Assembly: GCA_003280105.1 (NCBI GenBank)
Contig: QCFX01000002.1
Span: 88,403-124,203 of the forward strand
Direction of reading: 5' to 3'
Origin: Prochlorococcus sp. AG-363-N20
Lineage (GTDB): Bacteria > Cyanobacteriota > Cyanobacteriia > PCC-6307 > Cyanobiaceae
DNA: 35,801 nucleotides
Within the stretch, counting starts at the first letter, position 1; each line of letters opens with the position of its first letter. Made by a program: the position numbers and the translations under genes. Below, piece by piece: positions 17,807 to 26,971 of this stretch. The notes below the pieces were generated by a model that searched no databases, was not told the origin of the DNA, and saw only the letters and a program-made list of their open reading frames with translations.

Positions 17807-19246
17807 ATGCTTACGGATCGATTATTGCGAAGTTGGATTCGTTGCAGACGAAAGGCATGGCTTGACCGCTTTGGGGACAATCATCAGAGACTCTGGACGC
17901 CTCATAGAACTCTTCAATTGGATCATCAACAAAGAAGTTTTGCTGCACTAATACCTCAAAAAGCTGGTAAAGGAATTGCAGCTTGCAAAAAAGGGGACGA
18001 AGGGGTTTTAGGAATAAGACTAAAAGGAAAAAGCCAGACAGGCCATTACATCGAAGCGCATCCCCCACTCATCCAACGAATTCATGGGAAAAGTATCTGG
18101 GGAGATTTTGAATATCGACCTGTACTTGCTAGGCAAGGTAAACGCTTTGGGCGAGAGCATCGACAGACTCTTGCACTTACTGGACACCTTTTAGAACAAG
18201 TGCAAGGATCAAAAGTTTCACAAGGACTTGTAATATCTCAAACTATTTTTGGCCTAGAGAAAGAGAACGTACCTATTAACAATCATCTTATAAATGAATT
18301 AGAAGATTCATTAAGAAAGCTAAAAGAAGACCTAAACAAGAATGAGCCTCCTCCCTTAACTTCAGATCGAAAAAAGTGTTCTATTTGCTCTTGGAGAGTT
18401 GTATGCAACTTAGAAGCAAAACAGAAAGGTCATTTAAGTGAAGTCATTGGTGTAGGCGCAAAGCGAAAAGAAATGCTCCAAAATATAGGTGTTAAAAATA
18501 TAAAAGATTTAGCAAATAGTGATGTTTCTAATCTCGAACAATCTCTGAAAAAATTTGGGGAGCAACATGGACACGTTGCCAAAAAGTTAATTGAACAAGC
18601 CAAGGTCCAGGTTGATAAGATTCCAAAAAGAATAGAAAAGTCTTATGCACTGCCTGAACTTATAGATTGTCCCGGTGTGCTCATTTATGATATTGAGTCT
18701 GATCCAGATCAAAAAGAAGATTTTCTACATGGATTTCTTTGTCTTAGGAGAATAGAAAATGGCGATTGGGATTTGCAGAATTCAACTTATCATCCCATTT
18801 TAACTCTTCCTGAAAGAGGCGAAGTAAATGCATGGAAAAGAGTTAGTAAAAAATTAGATTCTTGCAAAGATTGGCCAATACTCCATTATGGAGAAACTGA
18901 GTTGATAACTCTATGCAGCCTTGCTAAAAGGCAAAAGATTGAAGAAGAAGAAATCGATTTAATTAGCAAACGTTTTATTGACATCCAAAGTAGGTTAAGA
19001 AAATCCTGGCACTTGCCAACTAATAGTTATGGACTAAAAGCAGTCGCTAATTGGACTGGTTTTGAATGGAGGCAGAAAGGAGCCGAAGGTGCAACTGCTT
19101 TGTTGTGGTGGCGCCAATGGAGACAAAAAAGGAATGGTTATGTAGGAAATAAGAATTCCTTAAAATGGATTTTTCAATACAATCAAGATGACTGCTTAGC
19201 AACATGGTCTGTTGCAAATTGGCTTTTGAGAGAAGACTCTTTTTAA
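17807..19246 (+). CDS. TM0106-family RecB-like nuclease with RNase H-like domain
   Basis: Two-part putative nuclease, function unassigned. Numbering from ATG 17807 (479 residues; an ATG at 17780 would add 9): LTDRLLRSWIRCRRKAWLDR at the N-terminus carries a Cys at 13, and CSICSWRVVC supplies Cys at 191, 194 and 200. That is the one-plus-three cysteine pattern of Cas4/RecB-type iron-sulfur nucleases. The nuclease core WGDFEYRPVLARQGKR keeps an Asp but shows VLAR where E-x-K is expected. A helix-hairpin-helix-like stretch follows (IGVGAKRKEMLQNIGVKNIK). The C-terminal half is a DEDD/RNase H-like exonuclease: YDIESDPD (D295, E297) and YNQDDCLATW near the end. DNA repair is plausible; there is no CRISPR context. 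Confidence 0.82.
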   Translation: MLTDRLLRSWIRCRRKAWLDRFGDNHQRLWTPHRTLQLDHQQRSFAALIPQKAGKGIAACKKGDEGVLGIRLKGKSQTGHYIEAHPPLIQRIHGKSIWGDFEYRPVLARQGKRFGREHRQTLALTGHLLEQVQGSKVSQGLVISQTIFGLEKENVPINNHLINELEDSLRKLKEDLNKNEPPPLTSDRKKCSICSWRVVCNLEAKQKGHLSEVIGVGAKRKEMLQNIGVKNIKDLANSDVSNLEQSLKKFGEQHGHVAKKLIEQAKVQVDKIPKRIEKSYALPELIDCPGVLIYDIESDPDQKEDFLHGFLCLRRIENGDWDLQNSTYHPILTLPERGEVNAWKRVSKKLDSCKDWPILHYGETELITLCSLAKRQKIEEEEIDLISKRFIDIQSRLRKSWHLPTNSYGLKAVANWTGFEWRQKGAEGATALLWWRQWRQKRNGYVGNKNSLKWIFQYNQDDCLATWSVANWLLREDSF

Positions 19247-19251
19247 GACTT

Positions 19252-20109
19252 TTAAGAACTCATAATCTTGGAGATGCCTTTAAATCCTTGAGGAACGCTA
19301 ATATATACTTTTCTTGAATCTGTTTCTAAGAAGAGTTCATCTTCAGATAATGCTTTCTTTTTGATCATTGCAAAACCATAGCTTCTGCCTGAATTACCAT
19401 TTCTAAATGAAGAAAGAATTTTTCCTGCATTTCTAGGCTTATCTATACTTTTTGGATAGTTAAATAAAGGACTGCCCACAGGGATATATTCATCTGCATG
19501 CCAAGCTCTTAATTGCTGCTTTACTTCACCCGCAATAAGAAGCTTGGCAAGTTTTTCTTGACCCAAGTAACAACCTTTATCTAATGCAATTAGATCATAA
19601 AAACCAAGCTCAAAGGGATTACTTTCTCCATTGAGTTCACCCATCTCTAAAGGAAGACCTTGCTTAAACCTCCATTCATGAAATTGCTCTGTAGTAGCAA
19701 GGTCTGCATCTTCAAATTTTTCAGGCAAATACTGCTGAGGTGAACCCCAGTAAATTTCATTAAACCTTCCAGCTTTCTTAGGCATAAGATTCTGGATTCT
19801 TCTCCTCTCTGGAAAACATTCAATATTAACTTTGTCAGCAGGAAAAATTACACGTTCAAAGCCTTTAAAAAAATTCTCCGCATCTCCTGCAAGAACAAGA
19901 ATTTCTGCAAATCCTGAATTCAATTTGATCTCTAATAAAGCTTGAACTAATCCTGAATTATTAAGCCAACAGGTTTGAATAAGAGAATCATCATTTTTTG
20001 CTATGAAATCTCCAGTTGTTTGACCCTGAAGAAAAGATCTGTATCCCTCTCCGCTTAAACGGAAAAGAGGCATATTTTTTACCCATATGAGCTTTTTTAA
20101 TATGCTCAT
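19252..20109 (-). CDS. ygfZ: YgfZ/GcvT-domain folate-binding protein
   Basis: Tetrahydrofolate-binding protein of the YgfZ/CAF17/IBA57 family, which assists maintenance of certain Fe-S enzymes. It has 285 residues. The diagnostic K-G-C-Y-x-G-Q-E motif is KGCYLGQE at 178-185, and the N-terminal part shows [10 protein letters not shown], typical of the GcvT-like fold. A true glycine-cleavage T-protein would be about 370 residues. The start ATG overlaps the end of pyrE by 4 bases (ATGA arrangement), so the two are translationally coupled. The end is 6 bases from the convergent nuclease gene. Confidence 0.93.
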   Translation of the reverse strand: MSILKKLIWVKNMPLFRLSGEGYRSFLQGQTTGDFIAKNDDSLIQTCWLNNSGLVQALLEIKLNSGFAEILVLAGDAENFFKGFERVIFPADKVNIECFPERRRIQNLMPKKAGRFNEIYWGSPQQYLPEKFEDADLATTEQFHEWRFKQGLPLEMGELNGESNPFELGFYDLIALDKGCYLGQEKLAKLLIAGEVKQQLRAWHADEYIPVGSPLFNYPKSIDKPRNAGKILSSFRNGNSGRSYGFAMIKKKALSEDELFLETDSRKVYISVPQGFKGISKIMSS

Positions 20110-20690
20110 TTCAAAAATGATTTGGAATAATTTGCAACTTCGTCCAGGAGAAAAAGACTAATCAACTCAATTCCAAAATTTTTCATTTCCAGATCAGCCC
20201 CTTCTTGTCGATTTACGATCGTGACAACTCTTCTAACCAAATACCCTGCATCTCGAAGTTGAGAAACTGCCTTTAAGGATGATCCCCCAGTTGTAACTAC
20301 ATCTTCTAGCACAGTTATTAATGATCCTTTCCTAGGTAGAGGGCCTTCTAACCATGCTTCGGTTCCATGCCCTTTAGGCTCTTTACGTACGATCAGAGCA
20401 TCCAGATCTCTATCCTCTAAAGCAGCTGCAAATGCAACTGCAGTCACCAAGGGATCGGCTCCAAGAGTTAATCCTGCAACAGCAACGGAATCGGTTTCAA
20501 TAGCTCTTAGCAGAGAGAAGCTCAGGAGCTTCAATCCAGCTCCGCTAAGGCTAACTGGCTTGCAATTAACGTAATGGTGGCTTTTTCTGCCTGAGGCCAA
20601 GGAGAAATCACCAAAACGATATGCTCGCTCCGCAAGCATTTTGAGAAGCTTCTCTCTTGACGAATCGTTGATCTGAGGTGAAAGTTTCAT
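20106..20690 (-). CDS. pyrE: Orotate phosphoribosyltransferase (PyrE)
   Basis: Converts orotate and PRPP to OMP in pyrimidine synthesis. It has 194 residues. The PRPP-binding signature [15 protein letters not shown] lies at 127-141, the flexible-loop lysines in [10 protein letters not shown] at 101-110, and [12 protein letters not shown] is the N-terminal substrate region. It carries no fused OMP decarboxylase. First gene of a two-gene unit with ygfZ, divergent from the tRNA gene 110 bases away. Confidence 0.95.
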   Translation of the reverse strand: MKLSPQINDSSREKLLKMLAERAYRFGDFSLASGRKSHHYVNCKPVSLSGAGLKLLSFSLLRAIETDSVAVAGLTLGADPLVTAVAFAAALEDRDLDALIVRKEPKGHGTEAWLEGPLPRKGSLITVLEDVVTTGGSSLKAVSQLRDAGYLVRRVVTIVNRQEGADLEMKNFGIELISLFLLDEVANYSKSFLK

Positions 20691-20800
20691 AAGGGCTTTT
20701 GCATCCGTGATGCGATCCCTAATTTGATTTACTAGGGTTTAATTATTATTCCTTGAAAGGTCTTTAACTATCATTCAAGAACTTTTAGATTCATAACTCA

Positions 20801-20873
20801 GGGGGTCTAGCAATCTGGTGAATGCACTCGACTCATAATCGAGGTGAGGCGAGTTCGATCCTCGCGACCCCCA
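20801..20873 (+). tRNA. tRNA with CAU anticodon (elongator Met, or Ile2)
   Basis: A complete cloverleaf can be drawn. The acceptor stem GGGGGTC (20801-20807) pairs with GACCCCC (20866-20872), discriminator A at 20873. The anticodon stem CTCGA (20827-20831) pairs with TCGAG (20839-20843) around the loop CTCATAA, anticodon CAT at 20834-20836. The T arm is GCGAG / TTCGATC / CTCGC. The D arm is short: GCA pairs with TGC plus an A-A mismatch. No CCA is encoded. It is not an initiator, because the three G-C pairs of the initiator anticodon stem are absent. CAU could be elongator tRNA-Met or lysidine-modified tRNA-Ile; I favour Met without certainty. Confidence 0.93.
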
Positions 20874-20887
20874 TTCAGCTCTAATTA

Positions 20888-22180
20888 ATGCGAATACTTT
20901 ATCTAGGAATATTGCTTGCCATACCAGCATTTTTTGCCGCTGGGGAACTATCCGTCTTACAACTTCGCCCAAGTCGAGTGCAAAGGCTAGTAGAGGAAGG
21001 CCAAACCAAAGCAAAAGCTATAAAGCGCCTGCAAAGGCGCCTCAGGAGAGCATTAATGGTCTCTCAATTAGGAGTAACTCTTTCCTTGGTGGCATTAGGT
21101 TGGATAGGAAAAGGTTTAGGCGAACGGTTCTGGTCTGACGGAGAAGTTATTAGTCGATTTTGGGATTTAGGTCTTTTCCTTGTATTAGTTATTTTTTCAA
21201 CAATTTTCGCCGGCTTAATTCCTAAGGCCTTAGTACTCAATAGACCAGAGGTTTCTGCGCTTTTCCTCGCTCCCATACTTGAAGCAGTCTTGCGAGTCTT
21301 GTCTCCAATTGTGGCTCTTTTGGAAGCATTTGCCTCTCTTCTTCTTGGAGTAGTTGGACTAAATGCCAAATGGGATTCACTTGTTCCTGCATTGTCGGCA
21401 GGTGAATTAGAAACTCTTATAGAAACGGGAGGAGTGACTGGCTTACGCCCAGATGAACAAAATATCCTTGAAGGCGTTTTTGCTCTTCGAGATACCCAAG
21501 TTCGAGAAGTAATGATTCCCCGAGCAGGGATGGTCACACTACCTATCGAAGTTCAATTTGCAGATTTAATGAAAGCAGTTCATGAAACTCGACATGCACG
21601 GTTCTTAGTAATCGGTGATTCTTTAGATGATGTACGAGGAGTCCTTGATCTGCGACAACTTGCTGAACCAATAGCAAAAGGTGCAATGCATGCCGATACT
21701 GCCCTTGCTCAATATATGCAAGAAGCAAAAACCGTCCTTGAAACAAGCACTTTGGCAGAACTATTACCACTCATAAAAAGTGGTAATCCTCTGCTGCTTG
21801 TAGTAGATGAGCATGGCGGGACTGAAGGATTAGTCACAGCTGCTGATCTAACAGGAGAGATAGTAGGTGACGAAATTCAAGAAAACAATCAGGAACCTGA
21901 CCTCCTTGAAATAAAAGAGTCCCCAGGCGAATGGCTCGCAACGGGGGAACTTGAAATCATCGAACTCAATCGGCAACTTAACCTTGAGTTGCCTGAATCA
22001 GATGACCATCACACTCTTGCTGGATTCCTTTTGGAAAAAATGCAACATGTGCCATCAACTGGAGAATTTCTTATTCATGAAGGAATAAAGTTTGTAATCT
22101 GTTCAATGAAAGGGCCACGAATCAATCGCATAAAACTAATCTTTTCGCAAGATTCCAATGATCAAATCAATAGTCGATAA
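20888..22180 (+). CDS. CNNM/CorC-type transporter with CBS domains (HlyC/CorC family)
   Basis: Integral membrane protein of 430 residues, often labelled hemolysin in cyanobacteria; family members move or control Mg2+ (and possibly Co2+ or Na+). It starts 14 bases after the tRNA. The CNNM (DUF21) domain spans about 1-180 with several hydrophobic segments. A cytosolic CBS pair (about 205-325) contains VREVMIPRAGMVTLP and LLLVVDEHGGTEGLVTAADL, and the C-terminal CorC_HlyC domain (about 345-420) shows ELNRQLNLELPESDDHHTLAG. Role in this organism: divalent cation homeostasis is the best guess. Confidence 0.9.
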   Translation: MRILYLGILLAIPAFFAAGELSVLQLRPSRVQRLVEEGQTKAKAIKRLQRRLRRALMVSQLGVTLSLVALGWIGKGLGERFWSDGEVISRFWDLGLFLVLVIFSTIFAGLIPKALVLNRPEVSALFLAPILEAVLRVLSPIVALLEAFASLLLGVVGLNAKWDSLVPALSAGELETLIETGGVTGLRPDEQNILEGVFALRDTQVREVMIPRAGMVTLPIEVQFADLMKAVHETRHARFLVIGDSLDDVRGVLDLRQLAEPIAKGAMHADTALAQYMQEAKTVLETSTLAELLPLIKSGNPLLLVVDEHGGTEGLVTAADLTGEIVGDEIQENNQEPDLLEIKESPGEWLATGELEIIELNRQLNLELPESDDHHTLAGFLLEKMQHVPSTGEFLIHEGIKFVICSMKGPRINRIKLIFSQDSNDQINSR

Positions 22181-22207
22181 TCATTTGATAACCATAAATT
22201 CAGTGAG

Positions 22208-23212
22208 ATGAACCCACCTATGGTTCCTGTCAAGGTTGGGGTAATCGGTGTCGGCAATATGGGCTGGCATCATGCAAGAGTTCTCAGCCTGCTCAAAGAT
22301 GCTGAATTAATTGGGGTCGCTGACCCTAATGAAACAAGAGGTCAGCTAGCCAATGAGCAATTTGGATGCCGCTGGTTTAGAAACTATGAGGAGCTTTTAG
22401 GAGAAGTAGAAGCAATCTGCATAGCTGTCCCAACTTTGTTGCACCACAAAGTTGGACTAGAAGCCCTTCAGGCCGGCAAGCATGTCTTAATCGAGAAGCC
22501 AATTGCAGCAAGCCAAGACGAGGCCTCTGAGCTTATCCAGGCAGCAGCCAAGGCTAAAAGGCTTCTTCAAGTTGGTCATATTGAAAGATTTAATCCAGCA
22601 TTTCGAGAATTAATAAAGGTGGTGAAGAAAGAAGAAGTAGTTGTTCTAGAAGCTCGCCGCCATAGCCCTCATGCCGATCGGGCTAACGATGTTTCAGTAG
22701 TCCTAGACCTGATGATTCATGACCTTGACCTTGTATTGGAATTAGCCAATTCCAATGTTGTCAAATTAGCTGCTGTTGGAGGCAGAAGTGCTGAAGGTCC
22801 AATTGACTATGTGAATGCCACTCTTGGTTTCAAAAATGGGGTTGTAGCCAGTTTGAGTGCTAGCAAAATGAGTCATAGAAAAATTCGAAGCCTCAGTGCC
22901 CATTGCAGAGATAGTCTCGTTGAGACCGATTTTTTAAACCATACCCTTCATATTCATAGACGCGCACATGAGTGGTATTCAGCAGACCATGGAGAATTGC
23001 TTTATCGCAATGATGGATTTGTTGAAGAAGTAAGCACAACTTCAATAGAGCCTCTTTACGCAGAGCTAGAGCATTTCCTCCAATGCGTCAGAGGTCGTGA
23101 AGAGCCTGCCGTTGATGGTCAGCAAGCCTCTAGAGCTCTTCACTTGGCAGACAGAATTGAACAAGCAGTTGATATATCTGCTGAACAAATCAATTTAAAA
23201 GAAGAACTATAA
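22208..23212 (+). CDS. Gfo/Idh/MocA family NAD(P)-dependent oxidoreductase
   Basis: Rossmann-fold oxidoreductase of 334 residues. The dinucleotide loop is VGVIGVGNMGWHHARVL near residue 10, EKPIAAS is the family's EKP motif, and the C-terminal alpha/beta domain contains DLMIHDLDLVLEL with the usual catalytic-region histidine. The family acts on sugars, inositols, UDP-sugars and, for biliverdin reductase, tetrapyrroles; no neighbour narrows the choice. It lies 27 bases after the CNNM/CorC gene on the same strand and is probably co-transcribed. Confidence 0.9.
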   Translation: MNPPMVPVKVGVIGVGNMGWHHARVLSLLKDAELIGVADPNETRGQLANEQFGCRWFRNYEELLGEVEAICIAVPTLLHHKVGLEALQAGKHVLIEKPIAASQDEASELIQAAAKAKRLLQVGHIERFNPAFRELIKVVKKEEVVVLEARRHSPHADRANDVSVVLDLMIHDLDLVLELANSNVVKLAAVGGRSAEGPIDYVNATLGFKNGVVASLSASKMSHRKIRSLSAHCRDSLVETDFLNHTLHIHRRAHEWYSADHGELLYRNDGFVEEVSTTSIEPLYAELEHFLQCVRGREEPAVDGQQASRALHLADRIEQAVDISAEQINLKEEL

Positions 23213-23324
23213 AAAAATATTCTTTTGCTGAATTAACCAATATTTATTGGTACAAAAATCCTAGCCTGCCAGTGAGACAAGCAAGCATTCCAAAACCACG
23301 CTGGCTTGAGCTAAAGGAAAGGCT

Positions 23325-23345
23325 TAGGGCTTTGAAATAGCCCTA
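23325..23345 (-). terminator. Probable terminator after psbK
   Basis: Inverted repeat TAGGGCT (23325-23331) and AGCCCTA (23339-23345) with a 7-base loop, starting 10 bases past the psbK stop when read on the minus strand. The following minus-strand bases are AGCCTTTCCTTT, only moderately U-rich, so it may act as a weak terminator or as a 3'-end stabilising hairpin for the tgt-psbK message. Confidence 0.5.
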
Positions 23346-23355
23346 GAACCAATAT

Positions 23356-23499
23356 TTAGCGGAAACCTACTGCTGCTTGCCAAACAAAAACAAGCAAGAA
23401 GAAAAAGATTAGAATTAGTGGAAGAACGTCCACTGTTGGAGCAAAGACTTTGTATGCCTCAGGTAATTCCGCCAGCAAGTCGAGAGTTAAGGCTGCCAT
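23356..23499 (-). CDS. psbK: Photosystem II protein PsbK
   Basis: Single-helix PSII core subunit near CP43. It has 47 residues from ATG 23497-23499: [20 protein letters not shown], then a helix and [11 protein letters not shown]. The precursor N-terminus is normally removed so that the mature form begins near the LPEAY region. The frame stays open upstream into tgt, but the family length and the lack of conservation there decide this start. It lies 19 bases after tgt on the same strand, an arrangement seen in related picocyanobacteria. Confidence 0.96.
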   Translation of the reverse strand: MAALTLDLLAELPEAYKVFAPTVDVLPLILIFFFLLVFVWQAAVGFR

Positions 23500-23518
23500 C
23501 CCAAAATTTATGGACGTT

Positions 23519-24697
<1,179 letters not shown>

Positions 24698-24704
24698 CTA
24701 GTTT

Positions 24705-25505
24705 GTGCGTTATTTGAAATGGAGGCTACTTAAACTGTTAATTCAAAATTGGCTAAGAGATTTCGCTGGATCTTTCATTTTCTATACTACTTTGCCTTGC
24801 TTGCCCTTCATCAAGCCTGAATTCAATCGCATTGCGAGATTCTCCCCTTTAGTTGGAATATTATTAGGGTTAATCCAATCTATAGTTTGGATCTTACTTT
24901 CAAAAATTGGCTGGCCCAAGGAAGGCATTGCACTTTTTGTTATCGCAATTGGAATTTCTATAACTGGAGGATTACATCTTGACGGACTAATTGACACTGC
25001 TGATGGAATTGGAGCAGGCCATTCTCGTCAATTAGAGGCAATGAAAGATAGCAGGGTTGGAGCAATTGGTGTTCAAGCAATTATTATTATTTTATTAATT
25101 CAGATTTCGTCATTAATAAGACTTGATTCTTATGCGCCTGTGGCAATGCCTATCGCCTTATTCTGGGGAAGGTGCAGTCAATTTTGGGCCATTAATAATT
25201 TCCCTTATATTCACAAAAATGGTGCTTCAAGCTTTCATAAAAATAACTGGATAGGTGCAAAAGAAATCTTGCCCGCCTTAATTACATTTATTCTTATTAT
25301 TTGCATAGTAAGCTCTGGATTAATAATAGCAGATAGTAAATCAATTTCGATCTTATTACTTAGCATAGGGATACTACCTGCAATTACAATTCCTCAGTTG
25401 ATTGGCAAGAAGATTGGAGGTCATTGTGGAGACTCTTATGGAGCATCTATTGTAATTGTTGAGACAATAGTACTTTTTTTCTTCGCTTTATTTCTATCCT
25501 ATTAA
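24705..25505 (+). CDS. cobS: Adenosylcobinamide-GDP ribazoletransferase (CobS)
   Basis: Membrane enzyme that joins adenosylcobinamide-GDP with alpha-ribazole (in cyanobacteria probably an adenine-based lower ligand) in the last steps of cobamide assembly. It has 266 residues from a GTG, with several hydrophobic helices and the metal-binding acidic motif DGLIDTADG at 93-101, followed by KDSRVGAIGV. GGHCGDSYGAS lies near the C-terminus. No other cobalamin gene is adjacent. The 3' end overlaps the convergent histidine kinase gene by 12 bases. Confidence 0.93.
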   Translation: MRYLKWRLLKLLIQNWLRDFAGSFIFYTTLPCLPFIKPEFNRIARFSPLVGILLGLIQSIVWILLSKIGWPKEGIALFVIAIGISITGGLHLDGLIDTADGIGAGHSRQLEAMKDSRVGAIGVQAIIIILLIQISSLIRLDSYAPVAMPIALFWGRCSQFWAINNFPYIHKNGASSFHKNNWIGAKEILPALITFILIICIVSSGLIIADSKSISILLLSIGILPAITIPQLIGKKIGGHCGDSYGASIVIVETIVLFFFALFLSY

Positions 25506-26603
25506 AAAAGCAAATGCATTTCCAGATTTAGGAAGAGAGGCATCAAAATCACAAGGTGGAACTATTAATTTAAGCTCCCCTCCTAATTGTTCTGACAATT
25601 GTCTACCTAATGCTAAGCCTATTCCACTTCCAGATGACTCTTTAATGTTTTTCCCTCTGATGCCCCTCTCAAAAATTCTCTCTCGCTGATCATTAGAGAT
25701 TGGACTTCCTCCATCCCAAACACAGATGCCCTTGTTATTTAAAAATAAGCCAACAGAACTAGAGATTGGACTATATCGAAAAGCATTTTCCAAGAGGTTA
25801 GCCACTATCTCAGCAATTACAGCATCTTCTGAATCCCTCGGCTCTATTGACCATTCAGGCCATTGTTCAGGACCACACCATTTACGCTCTTGCAAATTTG
25901 CTGTAGCAAATGCCCTAGCAATCAAAGGTTCCAATAATGACTTCACAGTCATCGCAGGACCTTTTTCTAAAACTGGTGGAAGTAGTAATGGAGATGAAAT
26001 TGATTTTGATGCAGGTAATTCGATCTGACTCAATTCATCAAGTGCTGATAGGTATCGATTTAGTTGGTCTTGCTCAGTGAGTAAACCTTCTACTAAATCT
26101 CGATGATTACTATCTTTCCCAATTTTTCTCAACAAAAGTTGTGCATAAGTTCTTAAAGCGGCCAATGGATTACGGATCTGATGAACCATTAAGCCAACTT
26201 TTTCTCTTTGCTGAGTCAGTTCATCTAGCAATCTGACTCGATCTTGCTCTAGGCCCAAGCACTGAGCAAGAGCAGCAGCCGTTGCCTGCAAGCGTTGATC
26301 CAAAACTTTTGACCAAGATTCATCTATAGAAAACCGTTCTGCTCTAATAACCCCCATCAAATTCGCGCCTTCTTGCAGTGGATACCACCTGCGATCTGGA
26401 GATGGAGATCGCACTTCAAGATCAGCCTCAACTGGCGGCAATGCCTTGCCCTTAGAGGGCCATTGGCCAATAGCTTGCAAACTTGGGGCTTGCCCTTCTT
26501 TCGTCTGCGCGATATAAATCACAATTGATTTAATTCCTTTTTCAGATTCAAAACTATCCAGTTGCTGCTGGACTAAGCCCAAGAATCGTTGCGATAACTG
26601 CAT
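25494..26603 (-). CDS. Soluble sensor histidine kinase (orphan)
   Basis: Two-component kinase of 369 residues with no membrane segment. Residues 1-120 look like a degenerate GAF-type sensor region. The phosphoacceptor is H141 in MVHQIRNPLAALRTYAQLLL, followed by a two-helix dimerisation domain. The ATPase domain has an N-box EIVANLLENAFRYSP (267-279), G1 DGG at 297-299 and G2 GSGIGLALG at 325-333. The RNPL-x-ALRT H-box resembles the Hik2/chloroplast sensor kinase group, a soluble redox-linked family universal in cyanobacteria; I infer but cannot prove this. No response regulator gene is nearby. Confidence 0.87.
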   Translation of the reverse strand: MQLSQRFLGLVQQQLDSFESEKGIKSIVIYIAQTKEGQAPSLQAIGQWPSKGKALPPVEADLEVRSPSPDRRWYPLQEGANLMGVIRAERFSIDESWSKVLDQRLQATAAALAQCLGLEQDRVRLLDELTQQREKVGLMVHQIRNPLAALRTYAQLLLRKIGKDSNHRDLVEGLLTEQDQLNRYLSALDELSQIELPASKSISSPLLLPPVLEKGPAMTVKSLLEPLIARAFATANLQERKWCGPEQWPEWSIEPRDSEDAVIAEIVANLLENAFRYSPISSSVGLFLNNKGICVWDGGSPISNDQRERIFERGIRGKNIKESSGSGIGLALGRQLSEQLGGELKLIVPPCDFDASLPKSGNAFAFLIG

Positions 26604-26652
26604 CTTGCTCAGCCTCGATGGAAAAAGATAGGTGAAACGGGAGCTAAAAAAC

Positions 26653-26680
26653 TTGAAAATTCAGAAAAAAGTATTAAGAT
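26653..26680 (+). promoter_or_regulatory. Sigma70-like promoter ahead of a candidate RNA
   Basis: TTGAAA at 26653-26658 and TAAGAT at 26675-26680, separated by 16 bases, form a near-consensus -35/-10 pair. Transcription would begin about 26685-26688, in GGGAAGG. It lies upstream of the kinase start on the opposite strand and 290 bases ahead of the next plus-strand gene, so it more likely serves a small RNA or long leader than the DUF3155 gene directly. Confidence 0.45.
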
Positions 26681-26683
26681 ATT

Positions 26684-26810
26684 GGGAAGGACCAGTGCAA
26701 CGCTTCTTCCTGAACTGCTCACAAGGTCGGCCCAGCATGGTTGCACTCAAAGTGCACCAAAGCTACAGCAGAGGCCAGATAAATTGCCTCTATTCAGCAA
26801 GCTGAGTTGA
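26684..26810 (+). ncRNA. Candidate structured small RNA in the only long gene-free stretch
   Basis: The stretch 26604-26971 (368 bases) holds no convincing reading frame. From the predicted start near 26685 there are several inverted repeats: AGTGCAAC (26694-26701 region) with GTTGCACT (26739-26746 region); a competing hairpin GGTTGCACT/AGTGCACC at about 26738-26758 with one bulged T; AGAGGC (26770-26775) with GCCTCT (26786-26791); and TCAG/CTGA at about 26794-26805. The start resembles the GUGCAACG...UGAAC stretch of bacterial SRP RNA, but the apical GGAA loop and AGCAG pairing are not there, so I do not assign that identity. The 3' end is a guess. Confidence 0.4.
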
Positions 26811-26887
26811 TTTCGAGTCAAATATTTTGTCGTAGATACTGCGGCAATTTTTTATTGACGGAGCTATGAAGTAAGTAGGTCTAAATT

Positions 26888-26907
26888 CTCGTGCTGACAA
26901 TCACGAG
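26888..26907. repeat. Inverted repeat between candidate RNA and DUF3155 gene
   Basis: CTCGTG (26888-26893) and CACGAG (26902-26907) form a 6-base-pair stem with an 8-base loop. It is not followed by a T tract, so it is a poor terminator; it lies just before a TTGACA at 26920-26925 that may be the -35 of the DUF3155 promoter. It could be an operator or a leader hairpin. Confidence 0.35.
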
Positions 26908-26919
26908 GTCTTTAAAGGG

Positions 26920-26963
26920 TTGACATTATGTCGGTCCTTTATGAAAATCTCCCTCCTCAAGGA
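26920..26963 (+). promoter_or_regulatory. Probable promoter and ribosome-binding site of the DUF3155 gene
   Basis: A consensus -35, TTGACA, is at 26920-26925. A weak -10 (GAAAAT at 26943-26948, 17-base spacing) follows. AAGGA at 26959-26963 is a good Shine-Dalgarno sequence 8 bases before ATG 26972, which decides that start. Confidence 0.45.
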
Positions 26964-26971
26964 TTCTTTAT

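Noticed and set aside
23235-23358. Exact 12-base direct repeat AACCAATATTTA (23235-23246 and 23347-23358)
   Set aside because: It is short and AT-rich, and one copy covers the psbK stop region; chance is a sufficient explanation.
26684-26760. Identification of this stretch as SRP (4.5S) RNA
   Set aside because: It has GTGCAACG and TGAAC in the right order, but the universal apical GGAA loop and the CAGG/AGCA internal loop cannot be found, so I list it only as a candidate RNA.
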